A DNA stretch of 64,000 bases from Rhizobium rhizoryzae (GCF_011046895.1 NZ_CP049250.1:806001-870000); one strand, 5' to 3'. Shown: positions 9,212-19,094, counted from the stretch's first letter. Made by a program: numbers and translations. Notes: generated by a model from the letters alone, not told the origin.

Positions 9212-10270
9212 TCAGGGTTTGGCGCGCGGAGATGGAGCACTGTCGGGCAGATCGGGCAGATCGTCATCTGCCATGGGTGCAAGCGCCGAAGCGGGTGCGG
9301 CTGGCGGTCGGGTTCCGGCTACGGCATTGCGATTGGCAGGGGCTTCCAGCAGAGCGGCGCAGGCCTTGGGAAGATCGGACACCATGACCGGACGCGGCGG
9401 CTTTGGCGGCGGCGCATTCGGATCCTTCTTCGGCTTGGCCCAAGGCTCATCGGTGAACCACCAGGCCAGCGATTTGTCACAGCCATCGCCCGCGGCAACC
9501 GCGGCCTGTGGCTTGCAGCTGGCAAGTCCCGGAGGGCAGGTCAAACGAATGTGAAAGTGCTCGTCGTGGCCATACATGGGCCGCACCTTGCCAAGATTGG
9601 TGCGGTCGCCGGTCCAGCTGTCGCAGAGTTTCTTCTTGATCGCCGGGTTGACGAAAATGCGCTCCACCTGCGGATAGTTGGCGGCAGTCATGACAAGCCG
9701 TGCCGCCGTCGAGGTGAATTTGCGGCCATCAACCGTCAGGAACTTCGACTTGTCCAGCATGGAGGTGAAGGGAATTGTTTCTCGTTGCTCCGGCGTCAGG
9801 CGCTTTTCCGGCATGGGCGTGAACCATACATCGACATCCAGCCCCACCTGATGGGATGCATGACCGAAGGCCATCGGCCCACCGCGTGCCTGCGACATGT
9901 CACCAACCAGTATGCCATTGCCCCAGCCGAGAGCGACTGCGTCTTCCGAAAGCTTCTTCAGCAATGAAACCGTCTGCGGCATGCCCCAGTGGCGGTTGCG
10001 GGAAAGGCGCATGGCCTGCCAATGGGGCCCATCATCCGGCAGCGCCACGGCACCGGAAATGCAGCCCTTCGCGTAGGAGCCGATCGGCGTCGGTGTTCCT
10101 GCACTCGGCAGCGTCACGGCACCAAAAGCCTGCTTGGCCGGCTGATCCGCCATGGCGGCGGAGAGGGATAGGGAAAGCGAAAGCATGCTCAGCACGCCAG
10201 CCTTCAGGACAGTCGGGAATGATCTCATGCGCAGGAATCCAGATTTTTGCCGCTTTGCCAGTAAAGCCAT
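9212..10270 (-). CDS. mepA: Penicillin-insensitive murein endopeptidase (MepA, M74 family)
   Basis: This 352-residue secreted zinc peptidase cuts D-Ala-meso-DAP cross-links in peptidoglycan. A signal peptide with a leucine/serine-rich core ends near AMADQ (about residues 39-43). Zinc motifs are GHASHQVGLDVDVWF (residues 136-150, with His140 and Asp147) and YGHDEHFHIRL later. The C-terminal tail after about residue 290 is proline- and alanine-rich and probably unstructured. An internal ATG (MRSFPTV, at 10228) would give a more standard signal peptide and may be the true start. The gene is divergent from yejA. Confidence 0.93.
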   Translation of the reverse strand: MALLAKRQKSGFLRMRSFPTVLKAGVLSMLSLSLSLSAAMADQPAKQAFGAVTLPSAGTPTPIGSYAKGCISGAVALPDDGPHWQAMRLSRNRHWGMPQTVSLLKKLSEDAVALGWGNGILVGDMSQARGGPMAFGHASHQVGLDVDVWFTPMPEKRLTPEQRETIPFTSMLDKSKFLTVDGRKFTSTAARLVMTAANYPQVERIFVNPAIKKKLCDSWTGDRTNLGKVRPMYGHDEHFHIRLTCPPGLASCKPQAAVAAGDGCDKSLAWWFTDEPWAKPKKDPNAPPPKPPRPVMVSDLPKACAALLEAPANRNAVAGTRPPAAPASALAPMADDDLPDLPDSAPSPRAKP

Positions 10271-10314
10271 CTCGTGTCTTTTCTAAACTGATTTGCCTGT
10301 CTGGTGAATCTCTG

Positions 10315-10340
10315 CCCTCAATTCTGGGGCCAATTGAGGG
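10315..10340. repeat. Inverted repeat between mepA and yejA
   Basis: Perfect 9-bp arms CCCTCAATT (10315-10323) and AATTGAGGG (10332-10340) are separated by 8 bases in the 176-bp region between divergent mepA and yejA. The position suits an operator for either gene, or a hairpin in the mepA 5' leader. No regulator binding site is recognised. Confidence 0.5.
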
Positions 10341-10446
10341 CAAGCCGCGATCCGCGGTAAACCGATGGTGAGGCGGCCGGACTGTTTTTTGTCGATAATT
10401 GCCTTATGCTTCATCGACATACGCAAAATAAGAAGGGGCAGCCCGA

Positions 10447-12279
10447 ATGAATTTGGCGCAGTTTCGAAATGGGGCGCTGGCGCTCGCAGTGCTGGCAATG
10501 ATGGCGTCTCCGGCCGATCTCCATGCCCAGGACCAGCCACAGTGGCGTCACGCGATCGGCGTTCTCGAGCCGCCAAAGCTGCCCGCGGATTTCAAGCGCC
10601 TGCCCTATGTGAACCCGGACGCGCCCAGGCAGGGGGAGTTGCGACTTGCCGATGAAGGCACCTATGACAGCTTCAATCCACTGGCCGACAAAGGCAATCC
10701 GGCAGCAGGTGTCGGTATCGTCTTCGATACGCTTTTGAAGCAGTCGGAAGACGAGATCGGCGTGAGCTACGGCTTGCTGGCGGAGGCCTTGTCATTTCCC
10801 GAAGACCGCTCGTCGGTGACATTCCGGCTACGTGCAGAAGCAAAATGGGCCGACGGAAAACCGGTCACACCGGATGATGTGGTGTTCAGCTTCCAGAGCG
10901 CCAAGGCCAACAGCAATGTCCTGGCGAACTACTACCGTCATGTAACAAGCGCGGAGAAAACCGGCGAGCGGGACGTGACCTTCCGCTTCGACGAAAAGAA
11001 CAACAAGGAATTGCCCGCTATCGTCGGGGATTTTCCGATTCTGCCCAAGCACTGGTATGAGGGCAAGGATACCAAGGGCGTCGCGCGCGACATCTCCAAG
11101 GGAAGCCTGGAGCCGCCCATGGGTTCAGGCCCCTACAAGATCGCCAGCTTCCAGGCCGGCTCCACCATCCGCTACGAATTGCGGGACGACTATTGGGGCA
11201 AGGATCTGCCGATCAATATTGGCCAGAACAATTTCCGGGTGATCTCCTACACCTATTTTGCTGATTACGATGTGGCCTTGGAGGCCTTCCGGGCCGGGCA
11301 GATCGATTATCGTCAGGAAAACAGTTCCAGCCGCTGGGCGACACGCTATGATTTCGATGCGGTCAAGGATGGGCGGGTGAAGCGTGAGGCGCTGAAGAAC
11401 GAGTTCCGCGCCAAGGGCGTCATGCAGGCCTATGTGCCGAACCTGCGCCGCGACCAGTTCAAGGATGCGCGTGTTCGCGAGGCGCTGAATTATGCCTATG
11501 ACTTCGAGGACCTGAACAAGAATCTGGCCTTTGGTGGCCTGAACCGTGTGGACAGTTTCTTCTGGGGAACGGATCTGGCCGCCAAGGGACTTCCGCAAGG
11601 CAAGGAACTGGAGATCCTCAACGGCCTGAAGGACAAGGTTCCGGCCCGCGTCTTCACCGAGCCCTACACCAATCCGGTCAATGGCGATCCGCAGAAGGTG
11701 CGCGATAACCTGCGCAAGGCCGTCGAATTGTTCAAGCAGGCGGGCTGGGAGTTGAAGGGCAACCGGATGGTCAATGCCAAGACCGGTCAACAGATGAGCT
11801 TCGAGATACTGCTCAACAGCCCGTCCATGGAGCGGACGGTTCTTCCCTATGTGGCAAGCCTGAAGAAGATCGGCATTGATGCGCGCATTCGCACCGTGGA
11901 TTCCTCGCAATACGTCAATCGCGTCCGCAGCTTCGACTTCGACATGATATTCGGCGTCTGGGCGCAGACCATGAACCCCGGCAACGAGCAGGCCGGATAT
12001 TGGGGTTCGGAAGCCGCAAACCAGACCGGTTCGCGCAATCTTGCCGGCATTGCAGATCCGGCCGTCGACCAGATTATCCGGCTCATCATCACCGCTCCGA
12101 CGCGGGAGGATCAGGTTGCCGCGGTCCATGCGCTCGATCGCGTGCTGCTGGCGAACCACTTCGTCATCCCGATGTTCTATTCCGGCGAAACGCGCATCGC
12201 CTATTGGAGCAAGCTCGTTCGCCCTGATCCCCTGCCCGAATACGGCATCGGCTTCCCGGCGCTCTGGTGGGCAAAGTAA
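10447..12279 (+). CDS. yejA: Peptide-binding protein of the YejABEF ABC importer
   Basis: This 610-residue periplasmic family 5 solute-binding protein has an N-terminal signal peptide cleaved near DLHAQD (about residues 24-29). It carries typical cluster C features: ADEGTYDSFNPLADKG near the N-terminus, KWADGKPVTPDDVVFSF in the ligand-binding lobe and the C-terminal IPMFYSGETRIAYW. With yejB, yejE and yejF downstream it forms a complete importer for oligopeptides. The system is known in E. coli for taking up microcin C, and the S. meliloti homologue affects sensitivity to plant antimicrobial peptides. The 161-bp gap before yejB holds two hairpins. Confidence 0.95.
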   Translation: MNLAQFRNGALALAVLAMMASPADLHAQDQPQWRHAIGVLEPPKLPADFKRLPYVNPDAPRQGELRLADEGTYDSFNPLADKGNPAAGVGIVFDTLLKQSEDEIGVSYGLLAEALSFPEDRSSVTFRLRAEAKWADGKPVTPDDVVFSFQSAKANSNVLANYYRHVTSAEKTGERDVTFRFDEKNNKELPAIVGDFPILPKHWYEGKDTKGVARDISKGSLEPPMGSGPYKIASFQAGSTIRYELRDDYWGKDLPINIGQNNFRVISYTYFADYDVALEAFRAGQIDYRQENSSSRWATRYDFDAVKDGRVKREALKNEFRAKGVMQAYVPNLRRDQFKDARVREALNYAYDFEDLNKNLAFGGLNRVDSFFWGTDLAAKGLPQGKELEILNGLKDKVPARVFTEPYTNPVNGDPQKVRDNLRKAVELFKQAGWELKGNRMVNAKTGQQMSFEILLNSPSMERTVLPYVASLKKIGIDARIRTVDSSQYVNRVRSFDFDMIFGVWAQTMNPGNEQAGYWGSEAANQTGSRNLAGIADPAVDQIIRLIITAPTREDQVAAVHALDRVLLANHFVIPMFYSGETRIAYWSKLVRPDPLPEYGIGFPALWWAK

Positions 12280-12287
12280 ACTTCAGC

Positions 12288-12348
12288 GGCGCAAGCCCGG
12301 TTCAAGCTGCTTGCGCCATTCTCGCCATAGAGTCCCTCTAGTCGGGAC
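12288..12348 (+). other. Two hairpins in the yejA-yejB gap
   Basis: The first hairpin pairs GGCGCAAGC (12288-12296) with GCTTGCGCC (12309-12317); the second pairs GTCCC (12332-12336) with GGGAC (12344-12348). Neither is followed by a T run, so they are more likely to protect the yejA mRNA end and give more binding protein than permease than to stop all transcription. This role is inferred. Confidence 0.5.
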
Positions 12349-12440
12349 AACTGATTCTCTAACCTAGCTCTCAGGAGATGCTGCAATTTGACCAGGAATG
12401 ACACGCGCTGCGCAGGCGCCAGCCAGACGGGCCAGCGCTG

Positions 12441-13523
12441 ATGGGAGCCTATATCCTTCGCCGCATTCTGCTGATGATTCCGACGATGATCGGCATCATG
12501 GGCATTTCATTCCTCGTGGTACAGTTTGCACCGGGTGGTCCGGTCGAACAGGTCATTGCGCAATTGCAGGGCTCCGATAGCGGCGACCGGCTTTCCGGCG
12601 GAGGTTCGGAAAGCCTGCAGGCCGGTGGCGGAGACGAGGCGCGTTATCGCGGCGGTCAGGGTCTTGATCCGGAGCTGATTGCCAAGCTCGAGAAGCAGTT
12701 CGGCTTCGACAAGCCGCCTCTCACGCGCTTTCTGGAAATGATGTGGAACTATATCCGCTTCGATTTCGGCGAGAGTTTCTTCCGCAATTCCTCGGTGCTG
12801 GATCTCATTATCGACAAGCTGCCGGTTTCCATGTCGCTGGGCGTCTGGATCCTGATCGTCTCCTACATGGTCTCCATTCCGCTTGGCATTCGCAAAGCGG
12901 TGAAGGATGGTTCGGCCTTTGATGTGTGGACTTCCGGCGTCATCATCATCGGCTATGCGGTGCCGAGCTTCCTGTTCGGCATTCTCTTGATCGTGCTGTT
13001 CGCGGGCGGTTCCTTCTTCGACTGGTTCCCTTTGCGCGGCCTTGTGTCCGACAACTGGGCCGAATTGAACTGGTGGCAGAAGATCGTCGACTATTTCTGG
13101 CACCTCACGCTGCCGCTCATTGCGCTGTCCCTGTCGGCCTTTGCGACGACAACGCTGTTGACGAAGAATTCCTTCATCGATGAGATCAAGAAACAGTATG
13201 TGGTGACAGCGCGCGCCAAAGGCCTGTCGGAGCATCGCGTGCTCTATGGCCATGTGTTCCGCAATGCCATGCTGATCGTGATTGCCGGTTTCCCGGCATC
13301 GTTCATCTCTGCCTTCTTTACCGGTTCGCTTTTGATCGAGAACATCTTCTCGCTGGATGGCCTTGGCCGTCTTGGCTATCTCGCGATCGTCAACCGCGAC
13401 TACCCGATCGTCTTCGGCACACTTTACATCTTCTCGCTGCTCGGCCTCGTGGTCGGTCTGATTTCGGACCTGATCTATACCTGGATCGATCCGCGCATCG
13501 ACTTTGAAAAGCGGGAGGTATGA
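12441..13523 (+). CDS. yejB: YejB permease of the peptide ABC importer
   Basis: This 360-residue inner-membrane permease belongs to the BPD-transport (DppB-like) family. The first span, with the N-terminal [19 protein letters not shown] start, is followed by a large extracytoplasmic insert that contains a glycine/serine-rich segment near residues 48-75, characteristic of YejB. The EAA-loop region [21 protein letters not shown] lies near residues 250-270 and should contact YejF. It overlaps yejE by four bases, so translation is coupled. The ribosome binding site at this ATG is weak, in keeping with lower production than YejA. Confidence 0.95.
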   Translation: MGAYILRRILLMIPTMIGIMGISFLVVQFAPGGPVEQVIAQLQGSDSGDRLSGGGSESLQAGGGDEARYRGGQGLDPELIAKLEKQFGFDKPPLTRFLEMMWNYIRFDFGESFFRNSSVLDLIIDKLPVSMSLGVWILIVSYMVSIPLGIRKAVKDGSAFDVWTSGVIIIGYAVPSFLFGILLIVLFAGGSFFDWFPLRGLVSDNWAELNWWQKIVDYFWHLTLPLIALSLSAFATTTLLTKNSFIDEIKKQYVVTARAKGLSEHRVLYGHVFRNAMLIVIAGFPASFISAFFTGSLLIENIFSLDGLGRLGYLAIVNRDYPIVFGTLYIFSLLGLVVGLISDLIYTWIDPRIDFEKREV

Positions 13524-14668
13524 GCATGGCCTCTGTCGCTGAACGCACCGCTCCCGCTGCACCGCCCCGGCGCGGTCTTCTTTCGCCGACGAACCTTCGT
13601 CGCTGGCAGAATTTCAAGGCCAACCGTCGCGGCTACTGGTCATTCTGGATCTTCATGGTCCTGTTCGTGCTGTCGCTCTGCGCCGAACTGATCGCCAATG
13701 ACCGACCGCTGATGGTCTCCTACAAGGGCGAGATGCTGTTTCCCGTCGTCGTGAACTATCCGGAGGAGAAGTTCGGCGGCTTTCTGGCGACCACCGATTA
13801 CCGGTCCGACTACATCCAGCAGGAAATTCAGGGCAATGGCTGGATGATCTGGCCGCCAGTCCGATATTCCTATCAGACGGTGAATTCCGAAATTCCCCAT
13901 TCTGCCCCCACGCAACCCTTCTGGCTGATGGACAAGGCAGAGCGTTGCGCTGCCTATCCGTTGAAGGATGCCGATCCGAACTGCACGCTCGGCAACATGA
14001 ACTGGCTCGGCACCGACGATCAGGCGCGCGATGTTCTCTCCCGCCTCATCTACGGCTTTCGCATCTCGGTTCTGTTCGGGCTAGCGCTTACCATCCTGTC
14101 GGCCATCATCGGCGTGACCGCTGGCGCGATCCAAGGCTTTTTCGGCGGCTGGACGGATCTTCTGATGCAGCGTTTCATCGAGATCTGGTCCTCCATGCCG
14201 GTTCTCTACATCCTGTTGATCATCGCTGCGATCCTGCCTCCCGGCTTCTTCGTCCTGCTCGGCATCATGCTTCTGTTCCAGTGGGTCGGCTTCGTCGGCG
14301 TGGTGCGGGCCGAATTCCTGCGGGCGCGAAATTTCGAATATGTGCGGGCAGCCCGTGCGCTGGGTGTCGGTGACTGGACCATCATGTTCCGCCACCTGTT
14401 GCCGAACGCCATGGTCGCGACGCTCACCTTCCTGCCGTTCATTCTTTCCGGCTCGATTGCAACGCTCACTTCGCTTGATTTCCTTGGCTTCGGCATGCCA
14501 CCCGGCTCGCCCTCGCTCGGTGAAATGATCGCGCAGGGCAAGAACAACCTCCAGGCGCCATGGCTGGGGCTGACGGCCTTCTTCGCCATGTCCGTCATGC
14601 TTTCGCTGCTCATTTTCATCGGGGAAGCCGTGCGTGACGCCTTCGACCCCCGCAAGACATTCCGGTGA
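13520..14668 (+). CDS. yejE: YejE permease of the peptide ABC importer
   Basis: This 382-residue partner permease is of the DppC type. An N-terminal cytoplasmic segment rich in Pro and Arg precedes the first span (about residues 40-60), then a long periplasmic loop of about 110 residues including the [19 protein letters not shown] motif typical of DppC proteins. The EAA-loop [19 protein letters not shown] lies near residues 272-290. It overlaps yejB at its start and yejF at its end by four bases each, giving a tightly coupled operon. Confidence 0.95.
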   Translation: MSMASVAERTAPAAPPRRGLLSPTNLRRWQNFKANRRGYWSFWIFMVLFVLSLCAELIANDRPLMVSYKGEMLFPVVVNYPEEKFGGFLATTDYRSDYIQQEIQGNGWMIWPPVRYSYQTVNSEIPHSAPTQPFWLMDKAERCAAYPLKDADPNCTLGNMNWLGTDDQARDVLSRLIYGFRISVLFGLALTILSAIIGVTAGAIQGFFGGWTDLLMQRFIEIWSSMPVLYILLIIAAILPPGFFVLLGIMLLFQWVGFVGVVRAEFLRARNFEYVRAARALGVGDWTIMFRHLLPNAMVATLTFLPFILSGSIATLTSLDFLGFGMPPGSPSLGEMIAQGKNNLQAPWLGLTAFFAMSVMLSLLIFIGEAVRDAFDPRKTFR

Positions 14669-16302
14669 GCCTGATGACAGAGCCCCTCCTCTCCGTTCGA
14701 GACCTGTCGGTCGCGTTTCATCAGGGCGGCCATGAGTCGCTCGCCGTGGACCGGGTCTCCTTCGACATCCAGCCTGGCGAAGTCATGGCGCTGGTCGGCG
14801 AATCCGGTTCCGGCAAGTCTGTTACCGCCAATTCGGTGCTGAAGCTCCTGCCCTATCCATCGGCCAGCCATCCGTCCGGTTCCATCCTGTTCGAGGGCAA
14901 GGACATGCTGACGGCCTCTGATGCCGAGCTGCGCCATGTACGTGGCAATGACATCACCATGATCTTTCAGGAGCCGATGACCTCGCTCAACCCGCTGCAC
15001 AGCATCGAGCAGCAGGTGGCGGAAATCCTTGAACTACACCAGGCCATGACAGGTGATGCTGCGCGTGCCCGCGTGATCGAACTCCTCAATCAGGTTGGCA
15101 TTCGCGAACCGGAGAAGCGGTTGAAAGCCTATCCGCATGAGCTTTCCGGCGGCCAGCGTCAGCGTGTGATGATTGCCATGGCGCTCGCAAACCGCCCCAA
15201 GCTTCTGATCGCGGACGAGCCGACGACAGCGCTCGATGTCACCGTTCAGGCCCAGATTCTGGAGCTTCTGAAAAAGCTTCAGCGCGACTATGGCATGTCC
15301 ATCCTGTTCATCACCCATGATCTCGGCATCGTCCGCCGTTTCGCGGATCGCGTCTGCGTCATGACCAAGGGCAGGATTGTCGAGCAGGGCGCGGTCGCGG
15401 ATGTGTTCGAGCGTCCGTCCCACGAATACACCCGCCATCTGCTGGATTCGGAACCGCGCGGCGAACCGCCCGCTGCGGATCCGTCACGTTCCGTTGTCAT
15501 GGAAGGCAAGGATATTCGCGTCTGGTTCCCTATCAAGGCGGGCTTCCTGCGCAAGGTGGTGGATCATGTGAAGGCGGTCGATGGTATCGATGTCACCCTT
15601 CGCGCCGGGGAAACGGTCGGCATCGTTGGCGAATCCGGGTCCGGCAAGACGACGCTAGGCCTTGCGCTGGCGCGACTCATTTCCAGCCAGGGCCGCATCA
15701 GTTTCATCGGCAAGGACATCAACGAATATACCTTCAAGCAGATGCGCCCGCTGCGGGACCGGTTGCAGGTGGTGTTTCAGGATCCCTTCGGTTCACTCAG
15801 CCCCCGCATGTCTGTCAGCGATATCATCGCCGAAGGTTTGCGTGTGCACCAGCCGCAGCTTTCCTTCGAGGAGCGAGACCGGCAGGTTTCATGGTCGCTG
15901 GAGGAAGTGGGGCTGGACCCTGCTACCCGCTGGCGCTTCCCGCATGAATTTTCCGGTGGCCAGCGCCAACGCATTGCCATTGCCCGCGCCATGGTTCTCA
16001 AACCGCGTTTCGTGATGCTGGACGAGCCGACCTCGGCGCTGGATATGACCGTTCAGGCCCAGGTTGTGGATCTTTTGCGAGACCTGCAGCAGAAGCACGA
16101 TCTCGCTTACCTCTTCATCAGCCACGACCTGAAGGTGGTGAAGGCACTGGCCAACCACGTCATCGTCATGCGCTCGGGCAAGGTCATGGAAGAAGGCCCG
16201 TCGGCGGATATCTTCGCAGAGCCGAAGAATGATTATACCAAGGCGCTGATGGCCGCCGCTTTCAACCTCAAAGCGGTGCGTACCGGGGCCGTTGCGCAAT
16301 AA
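14665..16302 (+). CDS. yejF: YejF, double ATPase of the peptide ABC importer
   Basis: This 545-residue protein has two ATPase domains in one chain, the hallmark of YejF as opposed to separate DppD/DppF subunits. Domain 1 has Walker A GESGSGKSV (about residues 46-54) and signature LSGGQRQR (near 160); domain 2 has Walker A GESGSGKTT near 321 and signature FSGGQRQRIAIARA near 430, each with a following Walker B DEPT. It powers import through YejB/YejE. It is the last gene of the four-gene unit; the next gene starts 96 bp on with its own ribosome binding site. Confidence 0.95.
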   Translation: MSLMTEPLLSVRDLSVAFHQGGHESLAVDRVSFDIQPGEVMALVGESGSGKSVTANSVLKLLPYPSASHPSGSILFEGKDMLTASDAELRHVRGNDITMIFQEPMTSLNPLHSIEQQVAEILELHQAMTGDAARARVIELLNQVGIREPEKRLKAYPHELSGGQRQRVMIAMALANRPKLLIADEPTTALDVTVQAQILELLKKLQRDYGMSILFITHDLGIVRRFADRVCVMTKGRIVEQGAVADVFERPSHEYTRHLLDSEPRGEPPAADPSRSVVMEGKDIRVWFPIKAGFLRKVVDHVKAVDGIDVTLRAGETVGIVGESGSGKTTLGLALARLISSQGRISFIGKDINEYTFKQMRPLRDRLQVVFQDPFGSLSPRMSVSDIIAEGLRVHQPQLSFEERDRQVSWSLEEVGLDPATRWRFPHEFSGGQRQRIAIARAMVLKPRFVMLDEPTSALDMTVQAQVVDLLRDLQQKHDLAYLFISHDLKVVKALANHVIVMRSGKVMEEGPSADIFAEPKNDYTKALMAAAFNLKAVRTGAVAQ

Positions 16303-16398
16303 CCCTGTTCCGGGGCTTTCTGCCCTCGGAACCATTTCTAATCCCACGTCGTTGGCTCCCCAGATTGCGCAATCACCGCGCCATGGAGGAACATCGGC

Positions 16399-16695
16399 AT
16401 GAACACACGTATCGACGACCGTGGCACGCCCACGCATTTGCAGGATCCGAACTTTACCCGCAGCACGACACCACCGGTCGAAAAACCCCTGACGCCGACA
16501 GACGCCCGTCAGGGTGAAAAGGGAAAGCCGGTTTTCATGGTGCTCGTGGCCGGTCTTCTTCTGGCGATGGTCGCGTGGGGTGCCGCCGAATGGTATGGTC
16601 AAGCGACCGAACCGCCAGCGGAGCAGACGGCGAGCCCGCCTGCTGGTCCGACAACGCCCGCAAATCCGAATGCGTCACCATCATCGAACCCTTGA
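16399..16695 (+). CDS. small single-span membrane protein, function unknown
   Basis: This 98-residue protein has a good ribosome binding site (GGAGG about eight bases before the ATG). The first 40 residues are polar and proline-rich, one hydrophobic span follows (about 43-64, VFMVLVAGLLLAMVAWGAA), and the tail is a Pro/Ala/Ser-rich low-complexity segment that would face the periplasm if the N-terminus is inside. It follows yejF in the same direction but with a 96-bp gap, so membership of the yej unit is uncertain. No family is recognised. The downstream gene converges with only 7 bp between stops. Confidence 0.7.
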   Translation: MNTRIDDRGTPTHLQDPNFTRSTTPPVEKPLTPTDARQGEKGKPVFMVLVAGLLLAMVAWGAAEWYGQATEPPAEQTASPPAGPTTPANPNASPSSNP

Positions 16696-16702
16696 TATCG
16701 AA

Positions 16703-17245
16703 TCACCCGGAAAAGCCACCCGCGTCCAGGAAGGCCTGCTCTTCCGCTGTCGTCTCTCTTAACAGAATAGAGTTGCGATGCGGAAAGCGGCCGAAGCGGG
16801 CAACGATGTCCCGGTGAATGATGGCGTATTGAAGGGATGTGCCGCCCAGTGGCTCACACAGAGTGCAGCATAATTCCTGATCTTCCAGAGTCTCAGCGTG
16901 CATAAATGGTAGATAGAAGAAGATCCGCAATTGCTCTTCGACTTGGCTGTGCAGCCCTGCCGCAAGAGCCTGTCTTGCATAATGAAGCGCCAGGTAGTCC
17001 GCCGCAAACATATGCGCGGTGCCACGAAAGCAGTTCCGCGGGAACTGGTCGAGCAACAGTAGCAGCGCCAGAGTTTCCTGCGCCGTTCTCAGCCAGCCGG
17101 AAAATTCCTGCCGCGCTGCGGCAAAATGCAGGTCGCGAAACTGGTCATGGAAACTTGCATCGAATTCGGCGTTCTTGTCGAACCAGCGCTCCGGCCCGGC
17201 CTCAATCCAAAAGCCGAGAACCTTGGCGGCCCCTTCATGAATCAT
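16703..17245 (-). CDS. DUF924 family protein
   Basis: This 180-residue cytoplasmic protein of the DUF924 (TPR-like superfamily) group shows the family blocks VLGFWIEAGPERWFDKNAEF at the N-terminus and LLLLDQFPRNCFRGTAHMFA in the middle. The start at 17245 is chosen because a GAGG nine bases upstream matches it; a TTG at 17260 would add five residues. The function of the family is not established. It ends a leftward run with slyX 11 bp upstream, so the two are probably cotranscribed. Confidence 0.88.
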   Translation of the reverse strand: MIHEGAAKVLGFWIEAGPERWFDKNAEFDASFHDQFRDLHFAAARQEFSGWLRTAQETLALLLLLDQFPRNCFRGTAHMFAADYLALHYARQALAAGLHSQVEEQLRIFFYLPFMHAETLEDQELCCTLCEPLGGTSLQYAIIHRDIVARFGRFPHRNSILLRETTAEEQAFLDAGGFSG

Positions 17246-17256
17246 GGTGACAATCC

Positions 17257-17475
17257 TCAATAATGGGGTGGCCGAGTGATGGCGGGCGCTTCAAGGGACG
17301 ATTCTTCCAGACTGAGAAAACGCTCCGTCAGCCGGTCCAGCTTTGCGCGCGTCTGCTCCACAACTTTCCACTGTTCGGCGATCTGCTCTGACAGTTCGTC
17401 GATTGTCCTCGCCTGATGGGCAATGGTCTCTTCCAGAAGCGTTATGCGCTCTGCGTCAGTCTTGATCTCGCTCAT
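17257..17475 (-). CDS. slyX: SlyX family protein
   Basis: This 72-residue protein matches SlyX: a heptad-patterned coiled coil covers about residues 5-50 (ERITLLEETIAHQARTIDEL and onward), and the chain ends with the conserved PPHY. The biochemical role of SlyX is not known. It lies between a two-span membrane protein and the DUF924 gene, all leftward, with short gaps. The match rests on length, coiled coil and C-terminal signature. Confidence 0.85.
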   Translation of the reverse strand: MSEIKTDAERITLLEETIAHQARTIDELSEQIAEQWKVVEQTRAKLDRLTERFLSLEESSLEAPAITRPPHY

Positions 17476-17508
17476 GGCTGGCTTTGTAGCGAAGCAAGGG
17501 CTTTGAGG

Positions 17509-17820
17509 CTACCCTTTCAGCTGTTTCTTGCGCTTGTACGGCATCAGCATCACCGCCGATCCCAGCACGGCGCTGGCAAAGGTAAAGGCCAGCGGCACCG
17601 ATAGCATGAAGAATACCAGCGGCGGATTGGCCGAACGCATAATGCGCGTGCCCAGATCGCCCACATTCATCCACACGAGCGCAACTGCGATCAGAAGCCC
17701 GATTGCAAAGCCGAACCCGGCGTTGAAGCCCAGAAACCGCAGCATCTGCCAATGGTCGTCGCGGGCTTCGTCCGGTGTCATCTCCTCATTCTCCACCATG
17801 CGCGCATCCTCCTGCGACAA
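17509..17820 (-). CDS. two-span membrane protein, function unknown
   Basis: This 103-residue protein has an acidic N-terminal 25 residues, then two hydrophobic segments (about 33-51, FGFAIGLLIAVALVW, and 67-92, PLVFFMLSVPLAFTFASAVL), and a basic tail YKRKKQLKG, predicting both ends in the cytoplasm. No domain is recognised. It is first in a leftward run with slyX and the DUF924 gene (33 bp gap to slyX) and divergent from recF, with about 150 bp between their starts. That region must carry both promoters. Confidence 0.75.
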   Translation of the reverse strand: MSQEDARMVENEEMTPDEARDDHWQMLRFLGFNAGFGFAIGLLIAVALVWMNVGDLGTRIMRSANPPLVFFMLSVPLAFTFASAVLGSAVMLMPYKRKKQLKG

Positions 17821-17972
17821 GATAGCACAGTGGCTCAGGTTACATCAGCAGAATTCTTCATCCTCAGATAGTTTGATCTGACTTTGCTTACAGTTCTCGA
17901 TAGTGATCAAGACTATTCCGAAGAGACCACGATCCGCTTGCCTTCGCCGGTCACTGGCGATAGCAGAGCAGC

Positions 17973-19094
17973 ATGGCGCAGAAGACCTATCTCACCCGGC
18001 TGAAGCTCACTGATTTTCGCAATTATGCATCAGCCACTCTTGCGCTGGACGAGCGTCATGTGGTGCTGACGGGGGACAATGGTTCGGGCAAGACCAATCT
18101 TCTGGAAGCCGTCTCTTTTCTCTCGCCCGGTCGCGGCCTGCGCCGCGCCGTCCTGTCGGATGTAACGCGGGTTGGGGCGTCCGGCGGCTTTTCGGTTTTT
18201 GCCGATCTTGAGGGACGCGAAGGCGCGGTGGCCATCGGCACCGGCATTGAGACCGGTGAAGAAAGCACAAGCCGCAAGCTGCGTCTTAACGGTACGCCTG
18301 CCAAGTCAGTAGAGGAACTGACCGACCACCTGAACGTGCTGTGGCTGACACCGGCCATGGATGGATTATTCACCGGCGGCGCATCGGATCGCCGCCGCTT
18401 TCTGGACCGGCTCGTGCTGTCGCTCGATCCGGCCCATGGGCGTCGCGCAGCCGATTATGAGCGCGCCATGCGCAGCCGCAATCGTCTTCTCTCAGAAGGC
18501 CGGTTCGATCCTGCATGGCTGAGCGGCATCGAGGTGCAGATGGCCGAGCTCGGCATTGCCATGGCGGCCGCCCGCCGCGAAATGCTGACGCTGCTGGCTG
18601 CGCTCATTGCGCGGAGCGGCGAAACGCCCTTTCCTTCTCCAACCCTCAGCCTGATTGGTTTTCTGGATGAAGACGACACGCGCCCTTATGCCGAACTGGA
18701 AGAGGCCTATGCGGAAAACCTCCGCGATAGCCGCCATCGCGATGCTGCCGCCGGACGCACGCTTCATGGTCCCCACCGTGCCGATCTTCTGGTGCGCCAC
18801 CGGGAGAAGGACATGGAAGCGGAGCGTTGCTCGACCGGGGAGCAGAAGGCGCTTCTGGTTGGGCTGATCCTTGCCCATGCACGGTTGACGGGCGACATGA
18901 CGGGCTGTGCGCCCGTTCTGCTGCTGGATGAGATTGCCGCCCATCTCGATGAGGGTCGCCGTGCATCGCTCTTCGATCTCGTTCATGATCTTGGCGGTCA
19001 GGCCTTCATGACCGGCACGGATCGTGCCATGTTCTCCGCGCTGAACGATCGGGCGCAGTTCTTCACCGTCAGCCAGGGCAAAGTCCTTAGCTGA
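17973..19094 (+). CDS. recF: DNA replication and repair protein RecF
   Basis: This 373-residue SMC-like ATPase loads RecA at single-strand gaps together with RecO and RecR. Walker A GDNGSGKTN lies at residues 34-42, the RecF block LHGPHRADLLV near 265, signature STGEQKALLVGLILAHA near 288 and Walker B PVLLLDEIAAHLDE near 313. The gene is not next to dnaA-dnaN-gyrB as in many bacteria but heads a rightward unit with a MoeB-like gene and a GNAT. recR lies at 33.1 kb in the same window. Confidence 0.96.
   Translation: MAQKTYLTRLKLTDFRNYASATLALDERHVVLTGDNGSGKTNLLEAVSFLSPGRGLRRAVLSDVTRVGASGGFSVFADLEGREGAVAIGTGIETGEESTSRKLRLNGTPAKSVEELTDHLNVLWLTPAMDGLFTGGASDRRRFLDRLVLSLDPAHGRRAADYERAMRSRNRLLSEGRFDPAWLSGIEVQMAELGIAMAAARREMLTLLAALIARSGETPFPSPTLSLIGFLDEDDTRPYAELEEAYAENLRDSRHRDAAAGRTLHGPHRADLLVRHREKDMEAERCSTGEQKALLVGLILAHARLTGDMTGCAPVLLLDEIAAHLDEGRRASLFDLVHDLGGQAFMTGTDRAMFSALNDRAQFFTVSQGKVLS

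Noticed and set aside
9196..9220. AAACC-GATTATAATC-AGGGTTT near the mepA stop
   Set aside because: Imperfect and short; overlaps coding sequence and fits chance.
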